This document shows positions 8,303-16,403 of a stretch of DNA of 44,410 nt, in pieces; position 1 is the stretch's first letter, and every line of letters begins with the position of its first letter. Made by a program: the position numbers and the translations under genes. The notes beneath the pieces were generated by a model, which was not told where the DNA came from, ran no database searches, and saw nothing but the letters and a program-made list of their open reading frames with translations. Origin of the DNA: Cerina litoralis (GTDB taxonomy: Bacteria > Bacteroidota > Bacteroidia > Flavobacteriales > Flavobacteriaceae); NCBI GenBank assembly GCA_022008415.1, contig JAIRBC010000030.1, positions 1 to 44,410 on the forward strand, in the 5' to 3' direction.

Positions 8303-9847
8303 ATGAAAAAGAATAAAAATATTTTGATTTTAATAATGTCATGTACTTTCGTGACGTTTTTGCTCTCTTGTGAGGATAAATTAGATCTTTATCCTCTCAA
8401 TGAATTGCTGCCGGATGATGTTTATAATTCTGCAGAAGGATATAAATCGGTATTGGCCAAAGTATATGCCAGCTATACGCAAATAGGTAATGGCGGAGGA
8501 AGAAATGACGTACCAAATGACTATTCCGCAGATTTTGTACGGTCCTTATGGAATATGCAAGAATTGCCTACCGATGATGCCCAAGATCTTTGGGGTGCTT
8601 TTAAAGACTTGACGGATGTTAACTTCAATCCTGGGAGTATGATGATACAAGCACTATTCCAGAGGAACATGTTTATGATTACGACTGCGAATGAATTTAT
8701 TGCGCAATCCTCAGATGATGCAATGACAAATAGAAATATTAGTGAAAGTGATCAAAGTGCTATAAGAACATACCGTGCTGAGGCGCGTTTTGTTAGGGCT
8801 TTGGGTTATTGGGTTTTAATGGATGCTTATGGCAACCCTCCATTTGTTGTGGAAACTGATCCTATTGGATCTAGTTTTATGCCACAACAGATAAATCGTG
8901 CAGATCTTTATAATTATATAGAGGGAGAACTTCTGGAAATAGAACCTCTAATGATAGAGCCTGGTGAAAATGAATATGCAAGAGCTGATCGAGCTGCCGT
9001 ATGGTCGCTTTTGGCGAGATTATACCTTAATGCAGAGGTATATGTGGGACAGAATAGATATAATGAAGCTGCTGAATATTCTAAACGAGTCATTGATTCT
9101 GGTGTGTTCTCATTGAGTGATAACTATTCTAATCTCTTTAAAGCGGACAATGACTCTAATAATAGAGAAATTATTTTACCTGTTACTTATGATGCCGTTG
9201 AGGGTGGCACTTTTGGGGGTACTACCTTTTTGATAAATGCAGCACATGGACCTGATCCTGCATTATATGGCATTTCTGGCGGATGGTCTGGTATTGCCGG
9301 AAAACCTCAATTGCCTTTGGTTTTTGGTGAGGATTTTGAAACTACCAAAGACAAACGAGCTTTATTTGGACCGGTAAGGTCGGATGGTAACATATGGGTT
9401 TTTAAATACAACAACATGAATTCTGATGGTACTCCTTCACCAAATCCGGATGGGAGTACAGTTAACACTGATTTTCCATTGTTTCGGTTGGCTGAAATTT
9501 ATTTGACCTATTCGGAAGCCGTTCTTCGCGGAGGTTCTGGAGATCAGCCTGCCATTTTATATATCAACGAATTGAGAAAACGCGCATTTGGCACGGATTA
9601 CCCTGGGGACTTGACATCGATAACTTTGGATGAGCTATTGGACGAAAGGCAGCGCGAACTTTATTGGGAATGTACTAGGAGAACGGATCTTATTCGATTC
9701 GGGAAATTTACTAGCAGTGATTTTTTATGGTCTTTCAAAGGCGGGGTCGAGGGAGGTACTGGAGTTGATGATCATTTCAAGCTATATCCGTTACCATCTG
9801 CCGAAATGCTCGCAAATCCAAGTTTGGTACAAAATCCAGGATATTAA
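8303..9847 (+). CDS. SusD/RagB-family surface glycan-binding lipoprotein
   Basis: A 514-residue partner of the SusC transporter that acts as a lid binding the oligosaccharide at the cell surface. The signal peptide ends in FLLSC with lipidated Cys23, followed by EDKLDLYP, typical of SusD N termini. Family hallmarks follow: YNSAEGYKSVLAKVYASY, the TPR-like EARFVRALGYWVLMDAYG and RADRAAVWSLLARLYLNAEV, FPLFRLAEIYLTYSEAVLRGG, INELRKRAFG, LDERQRELYWECTRRTDLIRF, and the closing LYPLPSAEMLANPSLVQNPGY. The length is normal. It sits in one operon with SusC (10-base gap), and the transcript probably ends at the palindrome at 9974-10009. Ligand specificity cannot be read from sequence. Confidence 0.95.
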   Translation: MKKNKNILILIMSCTFVTFLLSCEDKLDLYPLNELLPDDVYNSAEGYKSVLAKVYASYTQIGNGGGRNDVPNDYSADFVRSLWNMQELPTDDAQDLWGAFKDLTDVNFNPGSMMIQALFQRNMFMITTANEFIAQSSDDAMTNRNISESDQSAIRTYRAEARFVRALGYWVLMDAYGNPPFVVETDPIGSSFMPQQINRADLYNYIEGELLEIEPLMIEPGENEYARADRAAVWSLLARLYLNAEVYVGQNRYNEAAEYSKRVIDSGVFSLSDNYSNLFKADNDSNNREIILPVTYDAVEGGTFGGTTFLINAAHGPDPALYGISGGWSGIAGKPQLPLVFGEDFETTKDKRALFGPVRSDGNIWVFKYNNMNSDGTPSPNPDGSTVNTDFPLFRLAEIYLTYSEAVLRGGSGDQPAILYINELRKRAFGTDYPGDLTSITLDELLDERQRELYWECTRRTDLIRFGKFTSSDFLWSFKGGVEGGTGVDDHFKLYPLPSAEMLANPSLVQNPGY

Positions 9848-9973
9848 GTGTCATGAAAATCTTGATTTGAAGGTAACGAAATGACAAAAGTAAAAAAAGT
9901 CATTAGAAATTTCAATTACCTGATCCAAATAGCCTTAAAAAGGGTTCATGCAGGTTAAGGACAAGAAGTATTA

Positions 9974-10009
9974 AATGTAGTCCTTGCCGAATTCGGCAAG
10001 GACTACATT
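9974..10009. terminator. Perfect 36-bp palindrome, probable bidirectional terminator after susD
   Basis: Two 18-base arms, AATGTAGTCCTTGCCGAA and its exact reverse complement, meet with no spacer at a GAATTC centre. The RNA would form a strong stem of about 15-16 pairs with a tight loop. It begins 127 bases after the susD stop and is flanked by AT-rich sequence but no long U-tract. The position fits a transcription terminator. The lack of a U-run leaves a protein-binding role possible. Confidence 0.7.
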
Positions 10010-10405
10010 ATTTGTATTGGTTGTGAAACAGAAAGAGTTCGGACATTTATATGCCTCTGGATGTCGTTGAGAAAGTATGGGAGTCCTGTTTGTAGGTAGA
10101 TTGGTTCATAATCCTTAAGATAAGAAATTCTTGATAAGAATGAGCATAGCTTGTTGATAGAGAAGCACAGGTAAAGCAAGATTTTTATGTACACTTAATG
10201 ATCATACTTAATACAGAGTTTTGGCAGAATCAATCAAGGTATTGTGGCAATAGGGATTTGATCTATTTTGCCTCACTCGAAGCTGCTACAAAAGGCATCT
10301 CTGACCTTTCCGAGGGAGCGTAAATCGTAAACCCCAACCAGGCACATCCGGGAATCCATAGATGGAATAACTTTTAGTTGCAAAAGTTTTTAATGAGGTA
10401 TTAAT
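10010..10405 (+). other. Gene-free stretch before the PHP-domain gene
   Basis: Nearly 400 bases between the terminator palindrome and the next gene show no credible reading frame with family motifs. I see no clear promoter match or repeat here. Confidence 0.6.
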
Positions 10406-11506
10406 ATGAGAAATCTGTTTTTTATGTTATTTGCGTTGCTCGATGCCTTTGGTCTTGTGGCCCAAAATCTTAATCGTGTAACCGAATCTGATGTTTTGAA
10501 TCAACGTGAAAGGCATGAAATAAGGATGCCCCATATTGAGGGTATCGAAATAATGAGATGCGATTTTCACATTCACACTGTATTTTCTGATGGTTATGTG
10601 TGGCCAACTACCAGAGTGGAGGAAGCTTGGTACGACGGACTTGACGCCATTGCCATTACCGATCATGTTGAATTTCGACCTCATAAGAATTATCTTCCTG
10701 ATAGTCTGAATGATGTATTTGCTATAGCGAAGCCTGTAGCCGATTATTATGGGATTCTTTTGATTAAGGGAGCTGAAATTACCCGTAGTATGCCACCTGG
10801 GCATATAAATGCTATTTTTCTTAAGGATATTGATGCACTGGGTATGGATGATTATATGGAGGCTATTGAAGAGGCTCATAATCAAGGTGCGTATATCTTT
10901 TGGAATCATCCTGGTTGGAAGGTTCAGCAATCTGTTACCAAATGGTGGGATGTTCATGATATACTTGTAAAAAATGGATGGATGCAGGGTGTTGAAGTTT
11001 ATAACACCAACGAATGGTATCCTGTGGCACTGGAATGGTGTTTGGAAAAGAACCTAACCTACATGGCAAACAGCGACATCCATGGTACGATATCCTATGT
11101 TTTCGATACAAAGAAAGATCCATTGCGGCCTATGACACTGGTTTTTGTTAAAGAAAGAGGTGAACAGGCACTTAAGGATGCTCTAATGAAAGGCAATGCC
11201 GTCGCCTTCTTTGCGGGGAAATTGGCTGGGCCAGAAGTTCTTCTAAGACAGATTTTTGAGGCTTCGGTTGTGGTAGGCAAACGTTTTAATGTGATCGAAA
11301 ATGGTGATGTTAGTATTAAAATTTCCAATTTGACCGACATCCCATTTGTGCTGGAAGATGAAGAGGGAAAGAATCTGATACTTGCACCAGGGACTACGGT
11401 AATCATAAAGGTAGAGGACTATCATAACAAAAAGTCACTAAAATTTAAGGTAACTAATCTTTATTATGGAATGAATAAGAATCTTGATGTGGAAATGACG
11501 TTTTAG
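10406..11506 (+). CDS. Secreted PHP-domain phosphoesterase
   Basis: A 366-residue protein with an N-terminal Sec signal (about 1-20, FGLVAQ at the cut). Residues about 50-260 carry the metal motifs of the PHP family: CDFHIHTVFSDG (His55, His57, Asp62), AIAITDHVEF (Asp86-His87), LIKGAEITR, HINAIF, FWNHPGW and MANSDIHG. PHP proteins are multi-metal hydrolases acting on phosphoesters. Secreted Bacteroidota members of this type have mostly unknown substrates. The C-terminal ~90 residues are beta-rich (VSIKISNLTDIPFVLEDEEGKNL), probably a small accessory domain. It lies 108 bases upstream of a phospholipase C gene on the same strand, which suggests a shared role in breaking down phosphate-containing material outside the cell. 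Confidence 0.85.
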   Translation: MRNLFFMLFALLDAFGLVAQNLNRVTESDVLNQRERHEIRMPHIEGIEIMRCDFHIHTVFSDGYVWPTTRVEEAWYDGLDAIAITDHVEFRPHKNYLPDSLNDVFAIAKPVADYYGILLIKGAEITRSMPPGHINAIFLKDIDALGMDDYMEAIEEAHNQGAYIFWNHPGWKVQQSVTKWWDVHDILVKNGWMQGVEVYNTNEWYPVALEWCLEKNLTYMANSDIHGTISYVFDTKKDPLRPMTLVFVKERGEQALKDALMKGNAVAFFAGKLAGPEVLLRQIFEASVVVGKRFNVIENGDVSIKISNLTDIPFVLEDEEGKNLILAPGTTVIIKVEDYHNKKSLKFKVTNLYYGMNKNLDVEMTF

Positions 11507-11614
11507 TATTTAATGTGATTTATAGGTTGGTTGAAAGATTCTATTCGGATAAATATACTACGGTGTTATTGTACTATTTAATGGGTACATCCTAATTTCA
11601 AAATATTAACTTAT

Positions 11615-14125
11615 ATGATTGACAGACGGGACTTTTTGAAGCAGTTTTCTATTCTTGGTGGTGGAGCCGGTATGTTTTTGGCCGTACCTCCCTCCATTCT
11701 AAGAGCAATGTCCATTGATCCAATAGAAGGAAGTTCATATCTTGACGCTGAACATGTGGTAATTCTCATGCAGGAAAACAGGTCTTTTGATCATAGTTTT
11801 GGCTCACTCAGGGGTGTTAGGGGGTTTGGAGATCCTCGGACTGTTTTTTCAGGAAGTAATGTTCCGACTTGGCTTCAAAGCAGTAGTGATGGGGATACTT
11901 TTTTACCATTTAGACTTAATTTGAGAGATACAAAGTCTACATGGATGGGTGATCTTCCTCACTCTCGTAAGAGTCAGATTGATAGCTACAACGAAGGATT
12001 CTATAACAATTGGATAGAAGCAAAGAAGTCGCATAACGAAAATTTCAAAGATATGCCTCTTACGATGGGTTACTATAATCGGGAAGACCTTCCATTTAAT
12101 TATGCTTTAGCTGATGCGTTTACAGTTTGTGATCAGAATTTCAGCTCAGCTATGACAAGCACATGGCCAAACAGACTTTTTTTGTGGACTGGGACAATAA
12201 GAGAACGTCAAGATGATAATTCTAAAGCTTATATTAGAAATGATTTACAACGTAACGAAGGTACATGGCTCACTTTTCCCGAGCGCTTGGAAGACAATGG
12301 TATTTCTTGGAAAATTTATCAAAATGATGTGACCTATGGTGGAGGTTTCACGGAGGAAGAGCGATCATGGTTATCTAACTTTGGCTGTAATCCAATGGAA
12401 CTTTTTAAGAAATATCCCATCGAATTTTCAGAAAGGAACCAAATCAATTTAAAAAAAGTAACCAAAACCATATCTCAGGAAATTAAACAATTGAAGTCTG
12501 GGTTGAGAGAAAACCTCACTATTGAACAGAAGAAAAAGATTGAAAAGGAAATTGAGAGTAAAGAAAAGGAATTAGAAAATGCCCAACGAGAACTTAATAT
12601 TTTTTCTAATAAAGCGTTTAAAGAGCTTTCTCAAAAGGAAAAAAGTCTGTTTAATAGAGCTTTTGCCATCAACAAGGGGGACCCAGACTTTCGCTCAACT
12701 ACCACCATTGGTTATAAGGATGATAAGGGAAATTATAGAGAGATGGTCGTTCCAAAAGGAGATATTTTCTATCAGTTCAGGAAGGATGTAGATACTGGGA
12801 GTTTGCCAACTGTATCTTGGTTAGTGGCTCCTCAAAAATACTCGGATCATCCTATGTCTCCTTGGTATGGATCTTACTACATTTCTGAGGTTATGGATAT
12901 TCTAACTAAGGATCCAGAGGTATGGAAAAAGACGATTTTTATCCTAACTTATGACGAAAACGATGGTTTTTTTGATCATATACCTCCTTTTGTCCCACCA
13001 AATCCTCATAAAAAAAATAGTGGCAAATGCTCTGAAGGAATTGATACTAAAGCAGAATGGATTACTCTTCAACAAGAATTAAATCATGGTATATCGAAAA
13101 AGGAAGCGTGTGGAGGTCCTGTTGGATTAGGTTACCGAGTACCTATGATTATTGCGTCGCCATGGAGCCGAGGGGGAAAGGTATGTTCTGAAGTATTTGA
13201 CCATACCTCTACCCTTCAATTTTTGGAGAAATTCCTAAACTATAAATTTAAAACTAATATTTATGAGACCAATATAAGCAAATGGAGACGAACTATATGT
13301 GGGGATATTAGTTCAGCTTTTTCTTCTTTTACTGAAAAGGAATTAATTATGCTGGAAAAGTTAATGCGCAAACCTTTTTTAAAGGGTATTCATCAAGCTC
13401 AATTTAAAAATGTACCGGGAAATTATCGTGCCCTTACGATTAATGAAATAGAATCTGCAAAAATTGATTGGAAGAAGTTATCAATATTTCCTCAGCAAGA
13501 AATGGGAATGAGGCCATCGTGTGCCCTGCCTTATGAATTAGCAGTTGTAGGTAATATGGATTGCCTAAAGAAAGTGTTTGAGCTCAGGTTTCATGTTGGA
13601 AATAAACGTTTTGGATTAAAGAGCGCAGGTGCACCTTTTACTGTATATGGTCACCCTGACGGAATACGATCATATGCATTGACACCTGGTGATACGTTGA
13701 TGGATCGATTTGATTTTTCTGAAGCAGATAGCGACAACTACGGTTTGAAGGTCTACGGACCTAACGGTTTTTATCGGTCTTTTTCGGGCGATAAAAATGG
13801 ACCGGATATTCACTTCTGGTTAGAAGAAGCTATTATTTTGGGAAATAACCCTAAATCAGAAATTATTTTACTGGCTATTGCCCACACCGACGAGCCTCGT
13901 GAAATCGAAATTGAATATCATGCTTATGGTTACCCCAAAATCACGAAAATATTTAAAAAAATGGATACAGTACAACCCATGGAAATTATGAGGACAAATT
14001 TGGAAAATAGCTTTTCATGGTATGATTTTTCCGTTAAAGTTAAATCCATCCCTTCTTTTCGTCAGGAATTTGCTGGTAGAGTCGAGACAGGTGAAATTTC
14101 TATGAGTGATCCACAATTGGGATAA
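11615..14125 (+). CDS. Tat-exported phosphocholine-type phospholipase C
   Basis: An 836-residue hydrolase of the bacterial phosphocholine-specific phospholipase C / acid phosphatase family, cutting phospholipid head groups to give diacylglycerol and a phosphorylated alcohol. The N terminus is a twin-arginine signal (RRDFLK, then a hydrophobic run to about residue 31). Family motifs follow: LMQENRSFDHSFGSLRGVRGFGDPR (from Leu51), SSAMTSTWPNRLFLWTG, SDHPMSPWYGSYYISEVMDIL, TYDENDGFFDHIPPFVPP, GYRVPMIIASPWSRGG and DHTSTLQFLEKF. Residues about 275-350 are a lysine/glutamate-rich predicted coiled-coil insert. The C-terminal ~180 residues hold DUF756-like beta repeats. Length is at the long end for the family. 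Head-group preference cannot be fixed from sequence. Confidence 0.9.
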   Translation: MIDRRDFLKQFSILGGGAGMFLAVPPSILRAMSIDPIEGSSYLDAEHVVILMQENRSFDHSFGSLRGVRGFGDPRTVFSGSNVPTWLQSSSDGDTFLPFRLNLRDTKSTWMGDLPHSRKSQIDSYNEGFYNNWIEAKKSHNENFKDMPLTMGYYNREDLPFNYALADAFTVCDQNFSSAMTSTWPNRLFLWTGTIRERQDDNSKAYIRNDLQRNEGTWLTFPERLEDNGISWKIYQNDVTYGGGFTEEERSWLSNFGCNPMELFKKYPIEFSERNQINLKKVTKTISQEIKQLKSGLRENLTIEQKKKIEKEIESKEKELENAQRELNIFSNKAFKELSQKEKSLFNRAFAINKGDPDFRSTTTIGYKDDKGNYREMVVPKGDIFYQFRKDVDTGSLPTVSWLVAPQKYSDHPMSPWYGSYYISEVMDILTKDPEVWKKTIFILTYDENDGFFDHIPPFVPPNPHKKNSGKCSEGIDTKAEWITLQQELNHGISKKEACGGPVGLGYRVPMIIASPWSRGGKVCSEVFDHTSTLQFLEKFLNYKFKTNIYETNISKWRRTICGDISSAFSSFTEKELIMLEKLMRKPFLKGIHQAQFKNVPGNYRALTINEIESAKIDWKKLSIFPQQEMGMRPSCALPYELAVVGNMDCLKKVFELRFHVGNKRFGLKSAGAPFTVYGHPDGIRSYALTPGDTLMDRFDFSEADSDNYGLKVYGPNGFYRSFSGDKNGPDIHFWLEEAIILGNNPKSEIILLAIAHTDEPREIEIEYHAYGYPKITKIFKKMDTVQPMEIMRTNLENSFSWYDFSVKVKSIPSFRQEFAGRVETGEISMSDPQLG

Positions 14126-14861
14126 AAAAGTTGTTATTCTAGGTCAAATGTCGACGAGGCAAGCATGATTTTTGATAGATTCCGAATACTTAGGGATTAA
14201 TAAATTTTTAAAGAATATTGTAGGTTTTGAAGAATTGTATTTTTTTAAATGAATGACTTTGATTAGAAATAGAATATTAGTATCCGAATTTACCTCCTGT
14301 GAATCCTAAAAGCTTAAGTATTAAACATGCTTGAAAGGAGATTACTCTGCCGTGTAGAGGCTATAAAGCTTTTATGTTTACTTATCGCCTAGAATAATTT
14401 TTTAGAATAATTTAATGTAGTTTTTATTGGTGGTGCAATATATACTTGTTTTTTGGTACAGAATCTATTTGTAAAAGTAATTTTACGGAAGGAATATCTG
14501 GCAAGTGGGATTACAACGAATACATAAGACAACAAAGATAATAGTATGGTAGAGCTGGTCTGCTATTATCCAGTGTACTTTTAAAATCAGTTTATTTTAA
14601 ATCCTAGAAAGAAATCAGGATATACCTAGATGTATTGCGTGATTTGCTACGAATCATTAGTTGTGGACATTAAATATAACTGTACATCTGTCGCATCGTT
14701 AGGGGCAAGGAAATAATCATAGCAATGTTGGTTATTTATTCTGCTTTTAGAAAGTTGTCTAAGAGGTAAGGGGTAACTTACTGGGAGTTTATGTAGGAAT
14801 TACGTAAGATAGTGATAGATTTTTTATAGAGATTTGAAAAGCATTCCAAACACATTAATCG
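14126..14861 (+). other. Gene-free 736-bp spacer upstream of the sugar operon
   Basis: There is no credible gene on either strand. It holds the second copy of the 66-bp repeat (14771-14836), which ends 25 bases before the first start codon of the sugar operon. A short direct repeat TAGAATAATTT occurs twice at about 14391-14414. The sugar operon's promoter should be here, but I could not single out a full TAnnTTTG match. Confidence 0.6.
14771..14836 (+). repeat. 66-bp interspersed repeat, copy B
   Basis: This is the ungapped partner of 4094-4159 (57 of 66 positions identical by my count). It lies immediately upstream of the sugar operon, so it might be a promoter or leader segment of which the copy at 4.1 kb is a relic. 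Confidence 0.75.
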
Positions 14862-15428
14862 ATGGATTTTAAATATGGAAACCCTACTCCCGAAATTGTA
14901 TTTGATGCTAAAAATCTAAGCGGGAAACCAATAGAGAAAATCGAAAGGAAGATTATGGACCTGAATATGATCTTTAAGGATAAAGGGGCCTCTGAAACTA
15001 TGGATCAGAATCAAATTGTCTATGAAGTTGATTGTTATTTTCCAGTTGAGAATGATACGGAGGGAGGGCTATTTTTTGGAATTACCCGTATCAAACCTGG
15101 TAAAGTTGGCGATGAATATTTTATGACGAAAGGCCATTTTCATTCCAATAGAGACCGCGGTGAGTTCTATTGGGGGCTTGAAGGAGAGGGCCAGCTTCTA
15201 TTGATGGATGAAAAGAGAAGGGCAAGAACGGAAGTGATAAAAAAAGGAAGTGTACATTACATTCCAGGCTATATCGCCCATCGGGTTGTAAACACAGGAG
15301 ATACAGAACTTTCCTTTGGTGCATGTTGGCCTTCTGATGCCGGCCATGATTATGCAAGCATTGAAGAAAAGGGGTTCTCAATTCGTATAGTTCAAAAAAA
15401 CGGGGAACAACATATTATTAAGGAATAA
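14862..15428 (+). CDS. pgiA: Cupin-type (archaeal-like) glucose-6-phosphate isomerase
   Basis: A 188-residue cytoplasmic cupin that interconverts glucose-6-phosphate and fructose-6-phosphate. The metal-binding block TKGHFHSNRDRGEFYWGLEGEG gives His92, His94 and Glu101, with His140 in GYIAHRVVNTG. These are the four metal ligands of the Pyrococcus-type enzyme with the same spacing. The tail (WPSDAGHDYASIEEKGFS) also matches that family, and the length is the family norm of about 190. It is the first gene of a six-gene operon, 3 bases before the ROK kinase. This family is unrelated to the usual bacterial Pgi. Whether the substrate is glucose-6-phosphate or another aldose phosphate is open. Confidence 0.9.
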   Translation: MDFKYGNPTPEIVFDAKNLSGKPIEKIERKIMDLNMIFKDKGASETMDQNQIVYEVDCYFPVENDTEGGLFFGITRIKPGKVGDEYFMTKGHFHSNRDRGEFYWGLEGEGQLLLMDEKRRARTEVIKKGSVHYIPGYIAHRVVNTGDTELSFGACWPSDAGHDYASIEEKGFSIRIVQKNGEQHIIKE

Positions 15429-15431
15429 GAT

Positions 15432-16403
15432 ATGGCTTATTTTGTAGGTATCGACCTCGGAGGAACACGTATTAAAATAGCCTTGGGTGACGATAAGCGT
15501 ATTCTCATCACCCGAAATGTTAAGGCTCGCAAGGAACTTAGCTTCATGTCCAATATAAGGATTATAGAAGATACTATCAAGGTTATCTGTGAGGAGCAAA
15601 AAATTATGTTTATGGATATATCAAGTATCGGTTTTTCCTTTCCGAGCTTAGTCAATAACGAATTGAAAAAAGTAATTTCCACTAATGATAAATTTAACGA
15701 TGCCAAGGAGTTTGATTGGGTCGAATGGTCAAAAAGCACATTTGGAGCCTATATTTCACTTGAAAACGATGCCAGAATGGCCTGTTATGGTGAATGGAAA
15801 AGTGGGGCTGGCAGGCCCTTTACAGATTTTGTAATGATGACATTAGGTACGGGGGTGGGCACTGCCGTAATAATGGATGGAAATCCCTTAGTTGGAAAAC
15901 ATTTTCAGGCAGGTAATCTGGGTGGCCATTTAACGGTAGATTATGCGGGGGCACTATGTTCTTGTGGTAATAGGGGATGTGTGGAGGCAGAAGCATCTTC
16001 GACGGCTTTAAAGCGCCTAGTAGAAACGCATCCTAAGATTCTAGAAAGTGAGTTAAAAAATAGGTCGAAAATTGATTTTGCCACCATCTTTGATTTGGCG
16101 GAAAGTGATTTGGTGGCACTTGAAATTAGAGATCATTGTTTGGACGTTTGGAGTGCGGCCATTGTGAACTACATACATGCCTATGACCCTGAAGCCATCA
16201 TAATTTCAGGAGGAATTATGAACAGTAAGAAAATTATATTGCCCTACCTTAGAGAAAAGGTTGGCGGGCTTGCTTGGTCCCCGTGGGGTCATGTAGCTAT
16301 TTTGAGTTCGGAATTAAACGACAATGCTGGTGTGAACGGAGCCTTTTTAATGGCGAAAAATGAATTTGAAAAACATGAACGGAAGAAAATCAAATTACGA
16401 TAA
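15432..16403 (+). CDS. ROK-family sugar kinase
   Basis: A 323-residue ATP-dependent sugar kinase without a DNA-binding domain. The phosphate-1 loop is GIDLGGTRIKIALGD (residues 6-20). The probable catalytic base is Asp113 in ENDARMA. The second nucleotide loop is LGTGVGTAVI, and the ROK zinc site GGH...CSCGNRGCVEAEAS uses His166, Cys176, Cys178 and Cys183. Such enzymes phosphorylate the 6-OH of hexoses such as glucose, mannose, allose or fructose. Placed between two sugar-phosphate isomerases and upstream of an MFS sugar porter, it should phosphorylate the imported free sugar. Its 3' end overlaps the next gene by 44 bases, indicating tight co-expression. Confidence 0.93.
   Translation: MAYFVGIDLGGTRIKIALGDDKRILITRNVKARKELSFMSNIRIIEDTIKVICEEQKIMFMDISSIGFSFPSLVNNELKKVISTNDKFNDAKEFDWVEWSKSTFGAYISLENDARMACYGEWKSGAGRPFTDFVMMTLGTGVGTAVIMDGNPLVGKHFQAGNLGGHLTVDYAGALCSCGNRGCVEAEASSTALKRLVETHPKILESELKNRSKIDFATIFDLAESDLVALEIRDHCLDVWSAAIVNYIHAYDPEAIIISGGIMNSKKIILPYLREKVGGLAWSPWGHVAILSSELNDNAGVNGAFLMAKNEFEKHERKKIKLR

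Noticed and set aside
10427-10957. Long minus-strand frame of 176 codons opposite the PHP-domain gene.
   Set aside because: It lies wholly inside a gene with complete PHP motifs on the other strand and has no family signature, so it is a shadow frame.
14391-14414. Short direct repeat TAGAATAATTT (two copies).
   Set aside because: An 11-base AT-rich direct repeat with a 2-base gap is expected by slippage in such sequence and shows no link to a feature.
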